The notes under the pieces: generated by a model
Told to the model about the DNA's origin: nothing
What the model saw: the letters and a program-made list of their open reading frames with translations, nothing else
Databases searched by the model: none
Translations under genes and position numbers: made by a program
Assembly (NCBI RefSeq): GCF_030063475.1
Contig: NZ_JASIRT010000004.1
Location: 186,001-250,000 of the forward strand
DNA from: Roseomonas sp. E05
GTDB lineage: Bacteria > Pseudomonadota > Alphaproteobacteria > Acetobacterales > Acetobacteraceae
Length of the DNA stretch: 64,000 nucleotides
Direction of reading: 5' to 3'
Shown: piece by piece, positions 24,486 through 33,240 of the stretch
Layout of the letters: every line of letters begins with the position of its first letter
Position numbering within the stretch: position 1 is the stretch's first letter

Positions 24486-26249
24486 TCAGGCCGGCATGAT
24501 GCCCAGCTCGTCCTGCCGCCGCTTGTCCAGCTCCTCGCTGTAGCGCCGCAGCAGGTAGGAGGCGGTGACCAGTCCGAGCACGCGGGAGGTGTCCTGCTTG
24601 TCCACCACGGCGAGCGCCTCGGCGTCGGTGGCGTCGAAGATGGCCATGGCCTGCTTGGCGTTCTGCGCCGGCAGCAGCACCTTGTCCGGCAGGTGGACCA
24701 GCGTCGCCACCGTGTCGTTTTCCGAGACCTCGGGCGCGTGCGCCTCCGTCACCAGGATCAGCCCGGCGTAGCGGTCCGCCTGGTCGAGCGCGATGACATG
24801 GGTGGTGGAGCCGAGCGGGAAGTCGCGCCGGAAGGAGGAGATGCGCATGTCGGTCTTCACCGTCCGCACCTCGCGCCGCATCAGCTTGCCCACCGTCAGG
24901 TCGCGCAGCCAGCCGATGTCATGCGCGCTGCGGATCGCCTCGCCGCGCAGGTGGAAGCGCCAGGTGGCGAAGGAGTAGCCGAACAGGCGTCGCACGGTGG
25001 TCGAGGAGACGATGACGGCGGCCACCGTCACCCCCGCCACGGCGAAGTCGCCGGTGGTCTCCAGCGCGATGAAGGTCATGGCGAAGGGCGCGCCGATGAT
25101 GGCGGCGCCGAAGGCGCTCATGCCGACCACCGCGGTCAGCAGCGGGTCCACCACGAAGCCGGCCCAGCTCGCCGGCAGCGCCAGCAGCTTGCCGAGCAGC
25201 GCCCCCAGCAGCAGCGAGGCGAAGAACAGCCCGCCGCGGAAGCCGCTGCCGATCGAGATGGCGGCGGCCAGCGCCTTCAGCAGCAGCAGCACCAGCACCG
25301 GCATCGCCGGGCCCTCGACCATGAAGGTCAGGTGCAGCGCGCCATGCCCGGCGGAGAGCACGGCGGGCGTCACCAGCGCCAGCGCCCCCACCATCAGCCC
25401 GCCCGTCGCCGGCCGCAGGAAGCTCCAGGGAATGACGCGGCGGATCACCACCTCGGCCAGGGTGACGCCGCGCATCAGCGCGATGGCGGCCAGGCCGCAG
25501 AGCAGGCCGACGATCAGGGCGGTGACGCCGTCGTCCCAGTCGGGCGGGGCGATGCCGCCGGAGAAGACCGGCGTGGCGCCGCCCAGCGCACGGGCGACCA
25601 CCGTTCCCGCCACCGCCGCCGCCACCACCGGCCCCAGATGGGCGATGGCATAGGTGCCGATCACCAGCTCGAAGGCATAGAAGGCGCCGGTCAGCGGGGC
25701 CTGGAAGGAGGCGGCGATGGCGCCGGCGGCGCCGCAGCCCACCAGCACGCGCAGATCGCCGCGCCGCAGCCCGAAGGCGCGGCCGAGGCGCGAGGCGAGC
25801 CCGCCGCCCGCCTGGGTATAGGCCGCCTCCAGCCCGACCGAGGCGCCGAAGCCGTTGGAGAGCAGGTTCTGCGCCCCCACCACCACCCCGTCCATCACCG
25901 ACATGCGCCCGCCATGCAGCGCATTGGCCTCGATCGGGTCCACCGGCTGGCGCGGCCACCAGCGCGCCAGGGCCATGCCCAGCAGGGCCAGCAGCAGGCC
26001 GCCGATCGCCGGGGAGAGCAGCAGGCTCAGCGGGCTGGCGTCGCGGAGCGCGCTGAGGCCATGCTCGCTCTCCGCGCCGAACAGAAGGAAGTGCAGCCCC
26101 TTGGCCGCCAGCCCCAGCAGGGAGGCCACCAGCCCGCTGGCGATGCCCGCCACGATGCCAAGGCCGATGATGCCTGGTTCGGTCTGCCGCACGGCCTGGC
26201 GCAGGCTGACGGGAAAACGCCGGCGCAGCCAGCGGTGGATCGGGGTCAT
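24486..26249 (-). CDS. ClC-family chloride channel/transporter with CBS pair
   Basis: This 587-residue membrane protein has a ClC core (about residues 25-430) and a C-terminal pair of CBS domains (about 455-575). The gating-glutamate motif appears as GASVGLEAAYTQ, a variant of GxxxGREGPxxQ that keeps the glutamate but not the following Gly-Pro. The other anion-site loop is GSGFRGGLFFASL, and GAAGAIAASFQAPLTGAFYAFE is typical. It conducts chloride or exchanges it for protons; CBS domains usually sense nucleotides. It starts 4 bp after the stop of the upstream pseudouridine synthase gene, so the two are probably cotranscribed. Confidence 0.9.
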   Translation of the reverse strand: MTPIHRWLRRRFPVSLRQAVRQTEPGIIGLGIVAGIASGLVASLLGLAAKGLHFLLFGAESEHGLSALRDASPLSLLLSPAIGGLLLALLGMALARWWPRQPVDPIEANALHGGRMSVMDGVVVGAQNLLSNGFGASVGLEAAYTQAGGGLASRLGRAFGLRRGDLRVLVGCGAAGAIAASFQAPLTGAFYAFELVIGTYAIAHLGPVVAAAVAGTVVARALGGATPVFSGGIAPPDWDDGVTALIVGLLCGLAAIALMRGVTLAEVVIRRVIPWSFLRPATGGLMVGALALVTPAVLSAGHGALHLTFMVEGPAMPVLVLLLLKALAAAISIGSGFRGGLFFASLLLGALLGKLLALPASWAGFVVDPLLTAVVGMSAFGAAIIGAPFAMTFIALETTGDFAVAGVTVAAVIVSSTTVRRLFGYSFATWRFHLRGEAIRSAHDIGWLRDLTVGKLMRREVRTVKTDMRISSFRRDFPLGSTTHVIALDQADRYAGLILVTEAHAPEVSENDTVATLVHLPDKVLLPAQNAKQAMAIFDATDAEALAVVDKQDTSRVLGLVTASYLLRRYSEELDKRRQDELGIMPA

Positions 26250-26253
26250 CGCC

Positions 26254-26961
26254 TCACTCTTCTTTCCAGCCGCAGGCGCGGAAGGCCGGCCGCAGGGCCT
26301 CCGGCACCGGGGCCGTGGCCTCAATCGGCGAAGCCAGCGGCAGAACGATGGCGCGGGCCAGCAGATGCAGCCCGGCCGGGCATGCTTTTCCGTAAAGCGG
26401 GTCGCCGAGGATCGGCCAGCCCTGGCTGGCGCAATGGACGCGGAGCTGATGGGTGCGGCCGGTCTCCGGGCGCAGCTCCAGCCAGGCCAGCCCTTCGCCG
26501 CGGCCCTTCACGCGCCAGCGGGTGAGGGCGGGCTGGCCCTCGGGATGCGGCTCCATCCGCCAGCCGGCGGCGGCGCTGCTCACCTTGCGCAGCGGCAGGT
26601 CGATGCGGCCGGACTGCGCCGCCGGGCCGCCCGCCACCACCGCCCAGTAGGTCTTGCGGGCACGGCCGGCGGCGAACAGGGCGCCGAGTTCCGCCAGCGC
26701 GGGCTTGGTGCGGCCGAGCACCAGGCAACCCGAGGTATCGGTGTCCAGGCGATGCGCCGGCTGCGGCAGGCGCCGCTTGCCGAAGGCCAGCGCCGGCAGG
26801 AAATCCTCCAGGCTGCGGCCACCGCGCGGGCCGGCATGCACCGGCAGGCCCGCGGGCTTGTCGATGATCAGGACCGTGTCGGTCTGCTGGAGAACCCTGA
26901 GAGGGGCGCCGCCCCTCTCAGACTCTCCCCGCCAAGAACCTGAGGTTCTTGGATCTCCCAT
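26254..26961 (-). CDS. RluA-family pseudouridine synthase
   Basis: The product has about 235 residues. VLIIDKPAGLPVHAGPRGGRSLEDFL opens the domain. The catalytic aspartate lies in AHRLDTDTSGCLVLGRT, and LELRPETGRTHQLRVHCASQG then GDPLYG close it, as in RluA-type enzymes that convert uridine to pseudouridine in rRNA or tRNA. The target cannot be told. The ATG at 26961 makes the first 20 residues come from a family C hairpin (26932-26952), so either the repeat was captured into the gene or the true start is a non-ATG codon further in. Confidence 0.88.
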   Translation of the reverse strand: MGDPRTSGSWRGESERGGAPLRVLQQTDTVLIIDKPAGLPVHAGPRGGRSLEDFLPALAFGKRRLPQPAHRLDTDTSGCLVLGRTKPALAELGALFAAGRARKTYWAVVAGGPAAQSGRIDLPLRKVSSAAAGWRMEPHPEGQPALTRWRVKGRGEGLAWLELRPETGRTHQLRVHCASQGWPILGDPLYGKACPAGLHLLARAIVLPLASPIEATAPVPEALRPAFRACGWKEE

Positions 26962-27011
26962 CAGAGGGATCCTGGAAAGGGATGGCGGGGGTCCGGGGGC
27001 GGCGCCCCCGG
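26898..27011. repeat. Family C cluster of three hairpins
   Basis: Hairpins are at 26898-26920 (TGAGAGGGGC/GCCCCTCTCA), 26932-26952 (CCAAGAACC, TGA loop, GGTTCTTGG) and 26993-27011 (CCGGGGGC/GCCCCCGG). They lie between the aminotransferase stop and the pseudouridine synthase, overlapping the start of the latter. Confidence 0.8.
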
Positions 27012-27014
27012 GGG

Positions 27015-27884
27015 TCAGGCCGCCTTGGGCAGCATCCGGCTGGTGCGCTCCGCCCAGTCGAAATAGAGCTGGCGCGCCTTCTGCGCGACCGGCCCGATCG
27101 GCAGCGCGCGGCCCTCGAAGTTGATGCAGTACTGCACCTTGCCGAAATTGCCGGTCGCGAAGATCTCGTCCGCCTCGCGCAGCATCTGCGGCGTCACGAT
27201 GCACTCGCGCGCCTCGATGCCGGCCTCGCGCAGCAGCGTCAGCACGCGCGAGCGGGTGATGCCGGCGAGATAGGTGCCGTTGACGGCCGGCGTCATCACC
27301 ACGCCGTCCTTCACCAGCATCATGTTGGAGGTGGCGAATTCCGCCACATTGCCCTCGAAGTCGCAGAGCACGGCGTTGTCGAAGCCGCGGGCGCGGGCGG
27401 CGGCGGCGGCGCGGGAGGAGTTCGGGTAGAGGCAGGAGGCCTTGGCGTCGGTCGGCGCCATGTCGGCCGCCGGGCGGCGGAAGGGCACCAGGCAGGCCGA
27501 GAAGCCCTTCGAGGCGTCCGGCAGCGGCGCGTCATAGATGGAGAGGATGAACTCGGTGCTCGCCGGGTCGGGAAAGGCGGCGCCGATGCCGCGGCGGATG
27601 AAGAACATCGGCCGGATGTAGAGTTCCGCATCGGCCGGCATCTTCGCCACGCCCTCGCGGCAGAGTTCCTCGATGCGGCCGGCTGCCAGCGTCGGCTTCA
27701 TCATCATCGCCTCGGCGCTGCGGATCACCCGCGCGCAGTGCTGGTCAAGATCGGGCACCAGGCCGCGGATGGCGCGCGCGCCGTCGAACACCATCGAGCC
27801 CAGCCAGAAGGCATGGTCCATCGGGCCGAGCACCTTCGGCTCCTCGGTCATCCACTTGCCGTCGTGCCAAAAGACGCCCGCCAT
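27015..27884 (-). CDS. Branched-chain aminotransferase-like PLP enzyme (class IV)
   Basis: This 289-residue class IV aminotransferase starts MAGVFWHDGKWMTEEPKVLG and has SMVFDGARAIRGLVPDLDQHCARVIRSAE, the IlvE-type opening. The expected PLP lysine is in DAKASCLYPNSSRAAAAARARGFDNAVL. CDFEGNVAEFATSNMMLVKDGVV and TYLAGITRSRVLTLLREAGIEARE complete the cofactor site. These enzymes move amino groups between branched-chain amino acids and 2-oxoglutarate; D-amino-acid transaminase and lyase relatives share the fold, so ilvE is likely but not certain. GGAAGGAG precedes the ATG. Confidence 0.88.
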   Translation of the reverse strand: MAGVFWHDGKWMTEEPKVLGPMDHAFWLGSMVFDGARAIRGLVPDLDQHCARVIRSAEAMMMKPTLAAGRIEELCREGVAKMPADAELYIRPMFFIRRGIGAAFPDPASTEFILSIYDAPLPDASKGFSACLVPFRRPAADMAPTDAKASCLYPNSSRAAAAARARGFDNAVLCDFEGNVAEFATSNMMLVKDGVVMTPAVNGTYLAGITRSRVLTLLREAGIEARECIVTPQMLREADEIFATGNFGKVQYCINFEGRALPIGPVAQKARQLYFDWAERTSRMLPKAA

Positions 27885-27977
27885 GGAGAACTCCTTCCCT
27901 GCTGCAACGGAGGGCGCGGAGAGTGGCACGCCTCGCCGCCGAGTTGAAGGGCGGCGACAGGCGGAAAAACGCAGGAA

Positions 27978-28180
27978 GATCGGGGGAGGGAACTCCCCCG
28001 AACCCCCTCCTTTTTCTGTCAGTTTTCGGCTCCGCCCGGAGGCGGAGGCGTTCCTGAACGCCGCTGCGCTGGCGGTCGCCGGGGCTGCTCCAGCCCCGGC
28101 GCGAGCGCATGCAGCCTGCGCGGCGAACTGATAAAAAAGAAAGAAGAGGGGGTCTGGGGGAGAATTCATTCTCCCCCGGC
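27978..28180. repeat. Family A paired inverted repeat (long form)
   Basis: The left half is CGGGGGAGGGAACTCCCCCG with a CTCCTTTTT tract. The right half is GAAGAGGGGGTCTGGGGGAG with the GAATTC core. The spacer carries the hairpin GCCGGGGCTG/CAGCCCCGGC (28078-28100) that recurs in the copies at 41838 and 49254. It fills the 308-bp gap between two leftward genes. Confidence 0.8.
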
Positions 28181-28192
28181 CTTGCCTGGCCC

Positions 28193-29200
28193 TCAGTCCT
28201 GCGACACCCCGAAGGCGTCGGGGTAGCCGAACAGCCCGACGGCGCCGCCGGTGTGCAGGAACACCACGTTCTCGTCCTTGCCGAAGCGCCCCTTGCCGAT
28301 CAGGTCGATCAGCCCGGCCATGCCCTTCCCGGAATAGACGGGGTCGAGCAGGATGCCTTCCTTCTCCGCCAGCAGCTTCACCGCCTCGACCATGCCCTCG
28401 GTCGGGATGCCGTAGCCCTGCCCGACATAGTCGCAGTTGGCCACCACGTGCTCGGCCTTGACGATGCCGGGCAGGCCAAGGTGCTCGGCGGTGCGCTGGG
28501 CCAGCGCCAGCACGTTCGCCTCCTGCTTCTCGCGCGGCGCGCGCACGCCGATGCCGAGCACGGGGATTCCGCTGTTCAGCGCCACCAGCCCCGCCACCAG
28601 CCCGGCCTGGGTGCCGGCGCTGCCGGTGGCGTGCACCACGTGGTCGATGCGCAGCCCCATCTCGGCGGCCTGGTTCACCAGCTCCAGCGCCGCGTTGACA
28701 TAGCCCAGCGCGCCCACCGGGTTGGAGCCGCCGCCGGGAATGACGTAGGGCCGCTTGCCCTTGGCGCGCAGCTCGGCGGCCAGCGCTTCCATCTCCGCCT
28801 GCATGTCGGCGCCGCCGGGGCGGCGGGAGATGCTGGCGCCGTGCAGCTTGTCGAGCAGCACGTTGCCGGACTGGGCATAGGCCGGGCTGTGGTCGCCGGT
28901 GCGGTCCTCCAGCAGGATGTGGCAGGCGAGGCCGAGCTTCGCCGCCGCCGCGGCGGTCTGCCGCGCATGGTTGGACTGGGTGGCGCCCTGGGTGATGACG
29001 GTGTCGGCCTGCTGCGCCAGCGCCTCGGCCATCAGGAATTCCAGCTTGCGGGTCTTGTTGCCGCCGGTGGAAAGTCCGGTGGCGTCGTCCCGCTTGATCC
29101 AGAGGCGCGGCCCGCCGAGATGGCGCGTGAGGTTCTCCATCGGCTCCAGCGGCGTCGGCAGGTGGCCGAGCCGGATGCGCGGGAAACGGGCGAGGTTCAT
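28193..29200 (-). CDS. dcyD: D-cysteine desulfhydrase / ACC-deaminase-family enzyme
   Basis: The 335-residue fold-type-II PLP enzyme has the PLP lysine in [19 protein letters not shown] (about residue 50). [21 protein letters not shown] is the substrate-contacting loop, and the phosphate-binding stretch is [46 protein letters not shown] and [14 protein letters not shown] close it. It should split D-cysteine to pyruvate, ammonia and sulfide. L-cysteate sulfo-lyase (CuyA) and ACC deaminase are close relatives, so specificity is only likely. It lies next to a divergent SpoU methyltransferase. Confidence 0.85.
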   Translation of the reverse strand: MNLARFPRIRLGHLPTPLEPMENLTRHLGGPRLWIKRDDATGLSTGGNKTRKLEFLMAEALAQQADTVITQGATQSNHARQTAAAAAKLGLACHILLEDRTGDHSPAYAQSGNVLLDKLHGASISRRPGGADMQAEMEALAAELRAKGKRPYVIPGGGSNPVGALGYVNAALELVNQAAEMGLRIDHVVHATGSAGTQAGLVAGLVALNSGIPVLGIGVRAPREKQEANVLALAQRTAEHLGLPGIVKAEHVVANCDYVGQGYGIPTEGMVEAVKLLAEKEGILLDPVYSGKGMAGLIDLIGKGRFGKDENVVFLHTGGAVGLFGYPDAFGVSQD

Positions 29201-29331
29201 GGGGCGGATTCCTCCAGGTCTTGTGGCCGCGCCGCAGCCTAGGCCCGCCGGGGACGGGTGCCAAATCGACCGGGGCGCCGGCTGCGCGACCGCCTCCCCG
29301 GCATTGCCTCGCCTTCCTCCGCCGCCTGGAA

Positions 29332-29372
29332 AGCAAAAAGAAGATGGGGGTTCGGGGGAATTCCTTCCCCCG
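29332..29372. repeat. Family A repeat, single right half
   Basis: AAAAAGAAGATGGGGGTTCG then GGGGAA/TTCCCC arms lie in the 201-bp divergent gap between dcyD and the SpoU gene, 30 bp before the latter's ATG. Here it cannot be a terminator of either flanking gene. Confidence 0.75.
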
Positions 29373-29401
29373 ACCTTCCCCTGGCGCTACTGCCCTGCCG
29401 C

Positions 29402-30142
29402 ATGAGACCGCCCCGTCCGCCGCAGCCCGAGCCCGACCGCCTCTGTGGCCCCGCCGCCGTGGCGGCCGCCTTCGCGCACCGGCCGGAGGCCGTGCTGCGG
29501 CTGTTCTATGTCGCCGCCCGCCGCGCCGAGGCCGGCCCCTTCTGCGCCCGGCTCGCCCGCGCCCGGAAGCCCTACCGGGAAGTCCCGCCCGAGGAGCTGG
29601 CGCGCGTCGCCGGCACCACGCATCATGGCGGCATCGTCGCCGTGGCCGCGCCGCGCCCGGTGCCGCTCCTGCCCGCCCCGGAGGCACTGCCGCCCGGCCT
29701 GCTGCCGGTGCTGGACGGCATCGGCAACCCGCACAATCTCGGCGCCATCGCCCGCTCGGCCGCCTTCTTCGGCTGCCGCGCCATGCTGCTCTCGGGCGAT
29801 CCGCGCCAGGCCGGCCTGTCGGACGCCGCCTGGCGCACCAGCGAGGGCGGGCTGGAGGCGCTGGCCCTCTACCGCGCGCCCGACCTGCCGGAGGCGCTGC
29901 GGCGCCTCTCCGCCCGCTACCTGACGGTGGCGGCGGTGGCGCGGGAGGGCGTGCCGCCCGCCGCCCTGCCGCGGGACCGCCCGGTGGCGCTGGTGCTCGG
30001 CAATGAGGAGCAGGGCCTGCCGGCAGCCACCGTCGCCGCCTGCGCCGCGCGGGTGACGCTGCCCGGCTCCGGCGCGGTGGAGAGCCTGAACGTCTCGGTG
30101 GCGGCGGCCGTGCTGATGCACAGCCTGGGCGCTGGCCTGTAA
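29402..30142 (+). CDS. TrmH/SpoU-family RNA 2'-O-methyltransferase
   Basis: This 246-residue SPOUT enzyme methylates a ribose 2'-OH in tRNA or rRNA using SAM. An N-terminal RNA-binding substrate domain covers about 1-85 (LCGPAAVAAAFAHRPEAVLRLFYVA). The knotted catalytic domain then shows all three SpoU motifs: motif 1 DGIGNPHNLGAIARSAAFFG, motif 2 ALVLGNEEQGLP, and motif 3 PGSGAVESLNVSVAAAVLMH. The target nucleotide is unknown. The ATG at 29402 is the first that follows the family A half-repeat. Confidence 0.92.
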   Translation: MRPPRPPQPEPDRLCGPAAVAAAFAHRPEAVLRLFYVAARRAEAGPFCARLARARKPYREVPPEELARVAGTTHHGGIVAVAAPRPVPLLPAPEALPPGLLPVLDGIGNPHNLGAIARSAAFFGCRAMLLSGDPRQAGLSDAAWRTSEGGLEALALYRAPDLPEALRRLSARYLTVAAVAREGVPPAALPRDRPVALVLGNEEQGLPAATVAACAARVTLPGSGAVESLNVSVAAAVLMHSLGAGL

Positions 30143-30220
30143 CGAATCCGCGCAGGGCTTGCCCCCCTGTCCCGGAACGATCAGAACCCGCCCCGGACCC
30201 AACCGGAGGCTCCCAAGACC

Positions 30221-31231
30221 ATGACGCTCCGCCGCCGCACGCTGCTCGGTGCCGCCGCCACCTTCCCGGCCGCCTCGGCCCTCTTCGCCCCGCATGTCGC
30301 GCGGGCGCAGGAGACCTTTCCCTCCCGCAACCTGCGCATCGTCGTGCCCTATGCGCCGGGCGGCTCGGTGGACATGACCGCGCGCCTGATGGCGCAGATG
30401 CTGGAGCCGGTGCTCGGCCACAGCGTCGTCGTGGACAACCGCAGTGGCGCCGGCGGCAATATCGGCGCGGCCGAGGCGGCCCGCTCCGACAAGGACGGGT
30501 ACACCATGCTGCTCGGCTCCGCCTCGATCCTGGCGGCGAACAAGTTCCTCTACGCCAAGTCGATGCCGATCGACCCGCTCGCCGACCTGGCGCCGGTGAC
30601 GCGCGTGACCACCGGCACGGTGTTCATGACGGTCAACGCCCAGAGCCCGTACAAGTCCTTCCAGGAGGTCATCGCGGCGGCGAAGAAGGACCCGGGCGGG
30701 ATCACCATGGGCTCCTCCGGCACCGGCACCATCAGCCACCTGACGATCAGCAAGGTCTGCAAGGTGACGGGCACCGACATCACCCATGTCCCCTATCGCG
30801 GCGGCGCCCCGGCCCTGCAGGACCTGCTGGCCGGCAACATCGACATGATGTTCGACGTCATCCCGCTCTCCATGGCGCATGTGCGCGAGGGCCGGTTGCG
30901 CGTGCTGGCCGCCGCCAGCGCCGAGCGCGTGACCTATGCGCCGGAGCTGAAGGACGTGCCGGCGATGAAGGAGCTGCTGCCCGGCTCCGGCATCGACATG
31001 CAGTCCTGGTACGGCATCAACGTCCCCGCCGGCACGCCGGAGGACCGCATCGCGGCGCTGCACAAGGCGATCGTGGGCGTCGTGGACACGCCGGAGTTCC
31101 GCGCGAAGATGGAGCCGAACGGCTTCACCACCGTGGTGGACGCCACCCCCGCCGCCTACGGCGCCTATATCCGCGCGCAGGAGGCGGTGTGGAAGCAGCT
31201 GGTCGCCGAGTCCGGCGCCAGCCTGGACTGA
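30221..31231 (+). CDS. Bug-family (TctC) periplasmic substrate-binding protein
   Basis: The 336-residue protein has a leader with an RRRTLLGAA twin-arginine-like motif and cleavage near residue 30 (HVARAQ). The Bug domain shows RIVVPYAPGGSVDMTARLMA, VVVDNRSGAGGNIGAAEAARSDKDGYTMLLG, GSSGTGTISHLTI and HVPYRGGAPALQDLLAGNIDMMFD, then WYGINVPAGTPEDRIAALHKA. Bug proteins bind carboxylates or other small acids in the periplasm, often without linked permease genes, as here. A 119-bp gap with a hairpin separates it from an exported hydratase-fold gene on the same strand, which suggests but does not prove a joint role. Confidence 0.92.
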   Translation: MTLRRRTLLGAAATFPAASALFAPHVARAQETFPSRNLRIVVPYAPGGSVDMTARLMAQMLEPVLGHSVVVDNRSGAGGNIGAAEAARSDKDGYTMLLGSASILAANKFLYAKSMPIDPLADLAPVTRVTTGTVFMTVNAQSPYKSFQEVIAAAKKDPGGITMGSSGTGTISHLTISKVCKVTGTDITHVPYRGGAPALQDLLAGNIDMMFDVIPLSMAHVREGRLRVLAAASAERVTYAPELKDVPAMKELLPGSGIDMQSWYGINVPAGTPEDRIAALHKAIVGVVDTPEFRAKMEPNGFTTVVDATPAAYGAYIRAQEAVWKQLVAESGASLD

Positions 31232-31249
31232 CGGGGACCTGACCCTCGG

Positions 31250-31279
31250 GGGGCGGAGCGGGGAGACCCTCTCCGCCCC
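31250..31279 (+). terminator. Hairpin after the Bug gene
   Basis: Arms GGGGCGGAG (31250-31258) and CTCCGCCCC (31271-31279) enclose a 12-nt loop. There is no T-run, so it is a weak or factor-dependent terminator at best. Confidence 0.5.
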
Positions 31280-31350
31280 GCTGCGGCGCATTGTGACGGT
31301 GCCGCCTCTGCCGCTAGCATCCTCCGCCAAGCACCGGAGGAATGCCGCCC

Positions 31351-32226
31351 ATGCGCCGAGCCCTGATCGCCGCCGCCCTGCTGGTTCCCCTGGCCGGTGG
31401 AGCCGAGGCCGCTCCCGCCGCCCTGACCTGCCCGGATGACGCCGCCATGCAGGCGCTCGCCGCCTCCCTGCTGGCCAAGGCCCCGGTCGAGGCCTTCGGC
31501 CGCAGCCTCAGCCTGGAGGATGCGCTCTGCGCCCAGCGCAAGCTGGTGCCGGCGATGGAGAAGCAGCTCGGCCCCACGGTCGGCTGGAAGGTCGGGCTGA
31601 CCAACGAGGCCGCCCAGAAGCGCTTCGGCGTCGCCCATCCGCTGGCCGGCCCGATCTACCAGGCGACGGTGCGGGCGCATTCCGGCGATACCCTCCCCGC
31701 GGACTTCGCCGCCGTGCCGGTGGCCGAGGCCGACCTGATCGTCCGCGTGAAGGACGAGGGCATCAACCAGGCCGGGGACGACCACGTCGCCATCCTGAAG
31801 CACCTCGACCAGGTCATCCCCTTCATCGAGCTGCCCGACCTCGCGCTCTCCGATCTCAAGCAGATGGACGGGCCGAACCTGCTGGCCATCGGCGTCGGCG
31901 CCCGGCTCGGCGTGGTGGGCGAGCCGATCGCGCCCGAGGCGACGGAGGACTTCGCGAAGCGCCTCGGCAGCATGACCGTGCGCTTCGCCACCGACCAGAA
32001 GGAGCTGGCGACGGCCCCCGGCACCGCCCTGCTCGGCCACCCGCTGAACGTCATCCCCTGGCTGGTGAAGGAGCTCAAGGCGCGCGGCACGGCGCTGAAG
32101 GCGGGCGACCTGATCTCGCTCGGCGGCTTCTCGCCCGCGCTGCCGGCGGAGGCCGGGCGGACCTACACCGTCACCTATACCGGCCTGCTGGAGAAGCCGG
32201 CCTCGGTGAGCGTGACGCTGAGGTAA
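31351..32226 (+). CDS. Exported protein of the 2-keto-4-pentenoate hydratase / FAH fold
   Basis: The 291-residue product starts with a signal peptide (MRRALIAAALLVPLAGGAEA, cleavage near residue 20-21), which is unusual for this otherwise cytosolic fold. The hydratase core has VGWKVGLTNEAAQKRFGV. The metal-binding triad appears as E126 and D128 (VAEADLIVRV) and E160 (PFIELPD), then MDGPNLLAIGVGARLG and LKAGDLISLGGF. Such enzymes hydrate 2-hydroxy-dienoates or split acylpyruvates with Mg or Mn. An ATG at 31342 is too close to GGAGG; the one at 31351 has correct spacing and starts the signal peptide. A periplasmic location is inferred. Confidence 0.82.
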   Translation: MRRALIAAALLVPLAGGAEAAPAALTCPDDAAMQALAASLLAKAPVEAFGRSLSLEDALCAQRKLVPAMEKQLGPTVGWKVGLTNEAAQKRFGVAHPLAGPIYQATVRAHSGDTLPADFAAVPVAEADLIVRVKDEGINQAGDDHVAILKHLDQVIPFIELPDLALSDLKQMDGPNLLAIGVGARLGVVGEPIAPEATEDFAKRLGSMTVRFATDQKELATAPGTALLGHPLNVIPWLVKELKARGTALKAGDLISLGGFSPALPAEAGRTYTVTYTGLLEKPASVSVTLR

Positions 32227-32229
32227 AAG

Positions 32230-32356
32230 GCCGGGGGGAAGGAATTCCCCCCGGAACCCCCCATCTTTTTTCTTCGGGTTGCCCGCGCGGGCGGCCAGCG
32301 CGCGCCAGGACTGACAAAAAGAAGAAGGGGGTTCGGGGGAATTCATTCCCCCGACC
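32230..32356. repeat. Family A paired inverted repeat (short form)
   Basis: GGGGGGAAGGAATTCCCCCC plus a T-rich tract, a GCGCGC-rich spacer, then GACAAAAAGAAGAAGGGGG and a second GAATTC core. It lies between two rightward genes, 104 bp before hisF. Confidence 0.8.
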
Positions 32357-32459
32357 TTGTTCCCGCATGCAACCCCTGCGGCAACAGGGCTTGACCCCGG
32401 CCGCAACCCGGCGCATCGCCCCCGTTTAACCTGTGAGTCAAAGGTCTGGAGGCGCCGCC

Positions 32460-33236
32460 ATGCTGGCCTTGCGTGTCATTCCGTGCCTGGACGTGAAGGA
32501 AGGCCGCGTCGTCAAGGGCGTCAACTTCGTCGCGCTGCGCGATGCCGGCGATCCGGTCGAGCAGGCCCGCGCCTATGATGCCGAGGGCGCGGACGAGATC
32601 ACCTTCCTCGACATCGGCGCCACCCACGAGAACCGCGACACCATGTACGACGTGGTCTCGCGCACCGCGGCCGAGGTCTTCATCCCGCTGACCGTCGGCG
32701 GCGGCGTGCGCAGCGTCGAGGACGTGCGCAGGCTGCTGCTGGCCGGCGCCGACAAGGCCAGCATCAACAGCGCCGCCGTCGCCGACCCCGACCTCGTGCG
32801 CCGCGCCGCCGAGGCCTTCGGCAGCCAGGCCATCGTGGTGGCCATCGACGCCCGCACGGTGGCCCCGGGCCGCTGGGAGATCTTCACCCATGGCGGCCGC
32901 CGCGCCACCGGCATCGACGCGCTGGACTGGGCGGGGCGGATGGCCTCCCTCGGCGCCGGCGAGCTGCTGGTGACCTCGATGGACCGCGACGGCACCAAGT
33001 CCGGCTTCGACCTGGATCTCCTGCGCGCGCTGCGGCGGCGGGTGCGGCTGCCGCTGGTGGCCTCCGGCGGCGTCGGCACGGCGCAGCATTTCGTCGAGGG
33101 GGCCCTGGCCGGCGCGACCGGCCTGCTGGCCGCCAGCGTGTTCCACTACGGGGAGATGCGGATCGGCGAGGCGAAGGCCGCGCTGGCCGCCGCCGGCCTG
33201 CCGGTGCGCCCCACCCCATTCCGGGAGGCAGCCTGA
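32460..33236 (+). CDS. hisF: Imidazole glycerol phosphate synthase cyclase subunit
   Basis: This 258-residue TIM barrel is the synthase half of the HisH-HisF complex. It converts PRFAR and ammonia to imidazole-glycerol phosphate and AICAR. The catalytic aspartates D11 (IPCLDV) and D130 (VVAIDART) are in place. The phosphate-binding loops VGGGVRS and [11 protein letters not shown] are intact, as is [13 protein letters not shown]. The ATG at 32460 is preceded by GGAGG at 8 nt. hisE follows 4 bp after the stop, but hisB, hisH and hisA are not adjacent, so the histidine genes are split in this genome. Confidence 0.97.
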   Translation: MLALRVIPCLDVKEGRVVKGVNFVALRDAGDPVEQARAYDAEGADEITFLDIGATHENRDTMYDVVSRTAAEVFIPLTVGGGVRSVEDVRRLLLAGADKASINSAAVADPDLVRRAAEAFGSQAIVVAIDARTVAPGRWEIFTHGGRRATGIDALDWAGRMASLGAGELLVTSMDRDGTKSGFDLDLLRALRRRVRLPLVASGGVGTAQHFVEGALAGATGLLAASVFHYGEMRIGEAKAALAAAGLPVRPTPFREAA

Positions 33237-33240
33237 GACC

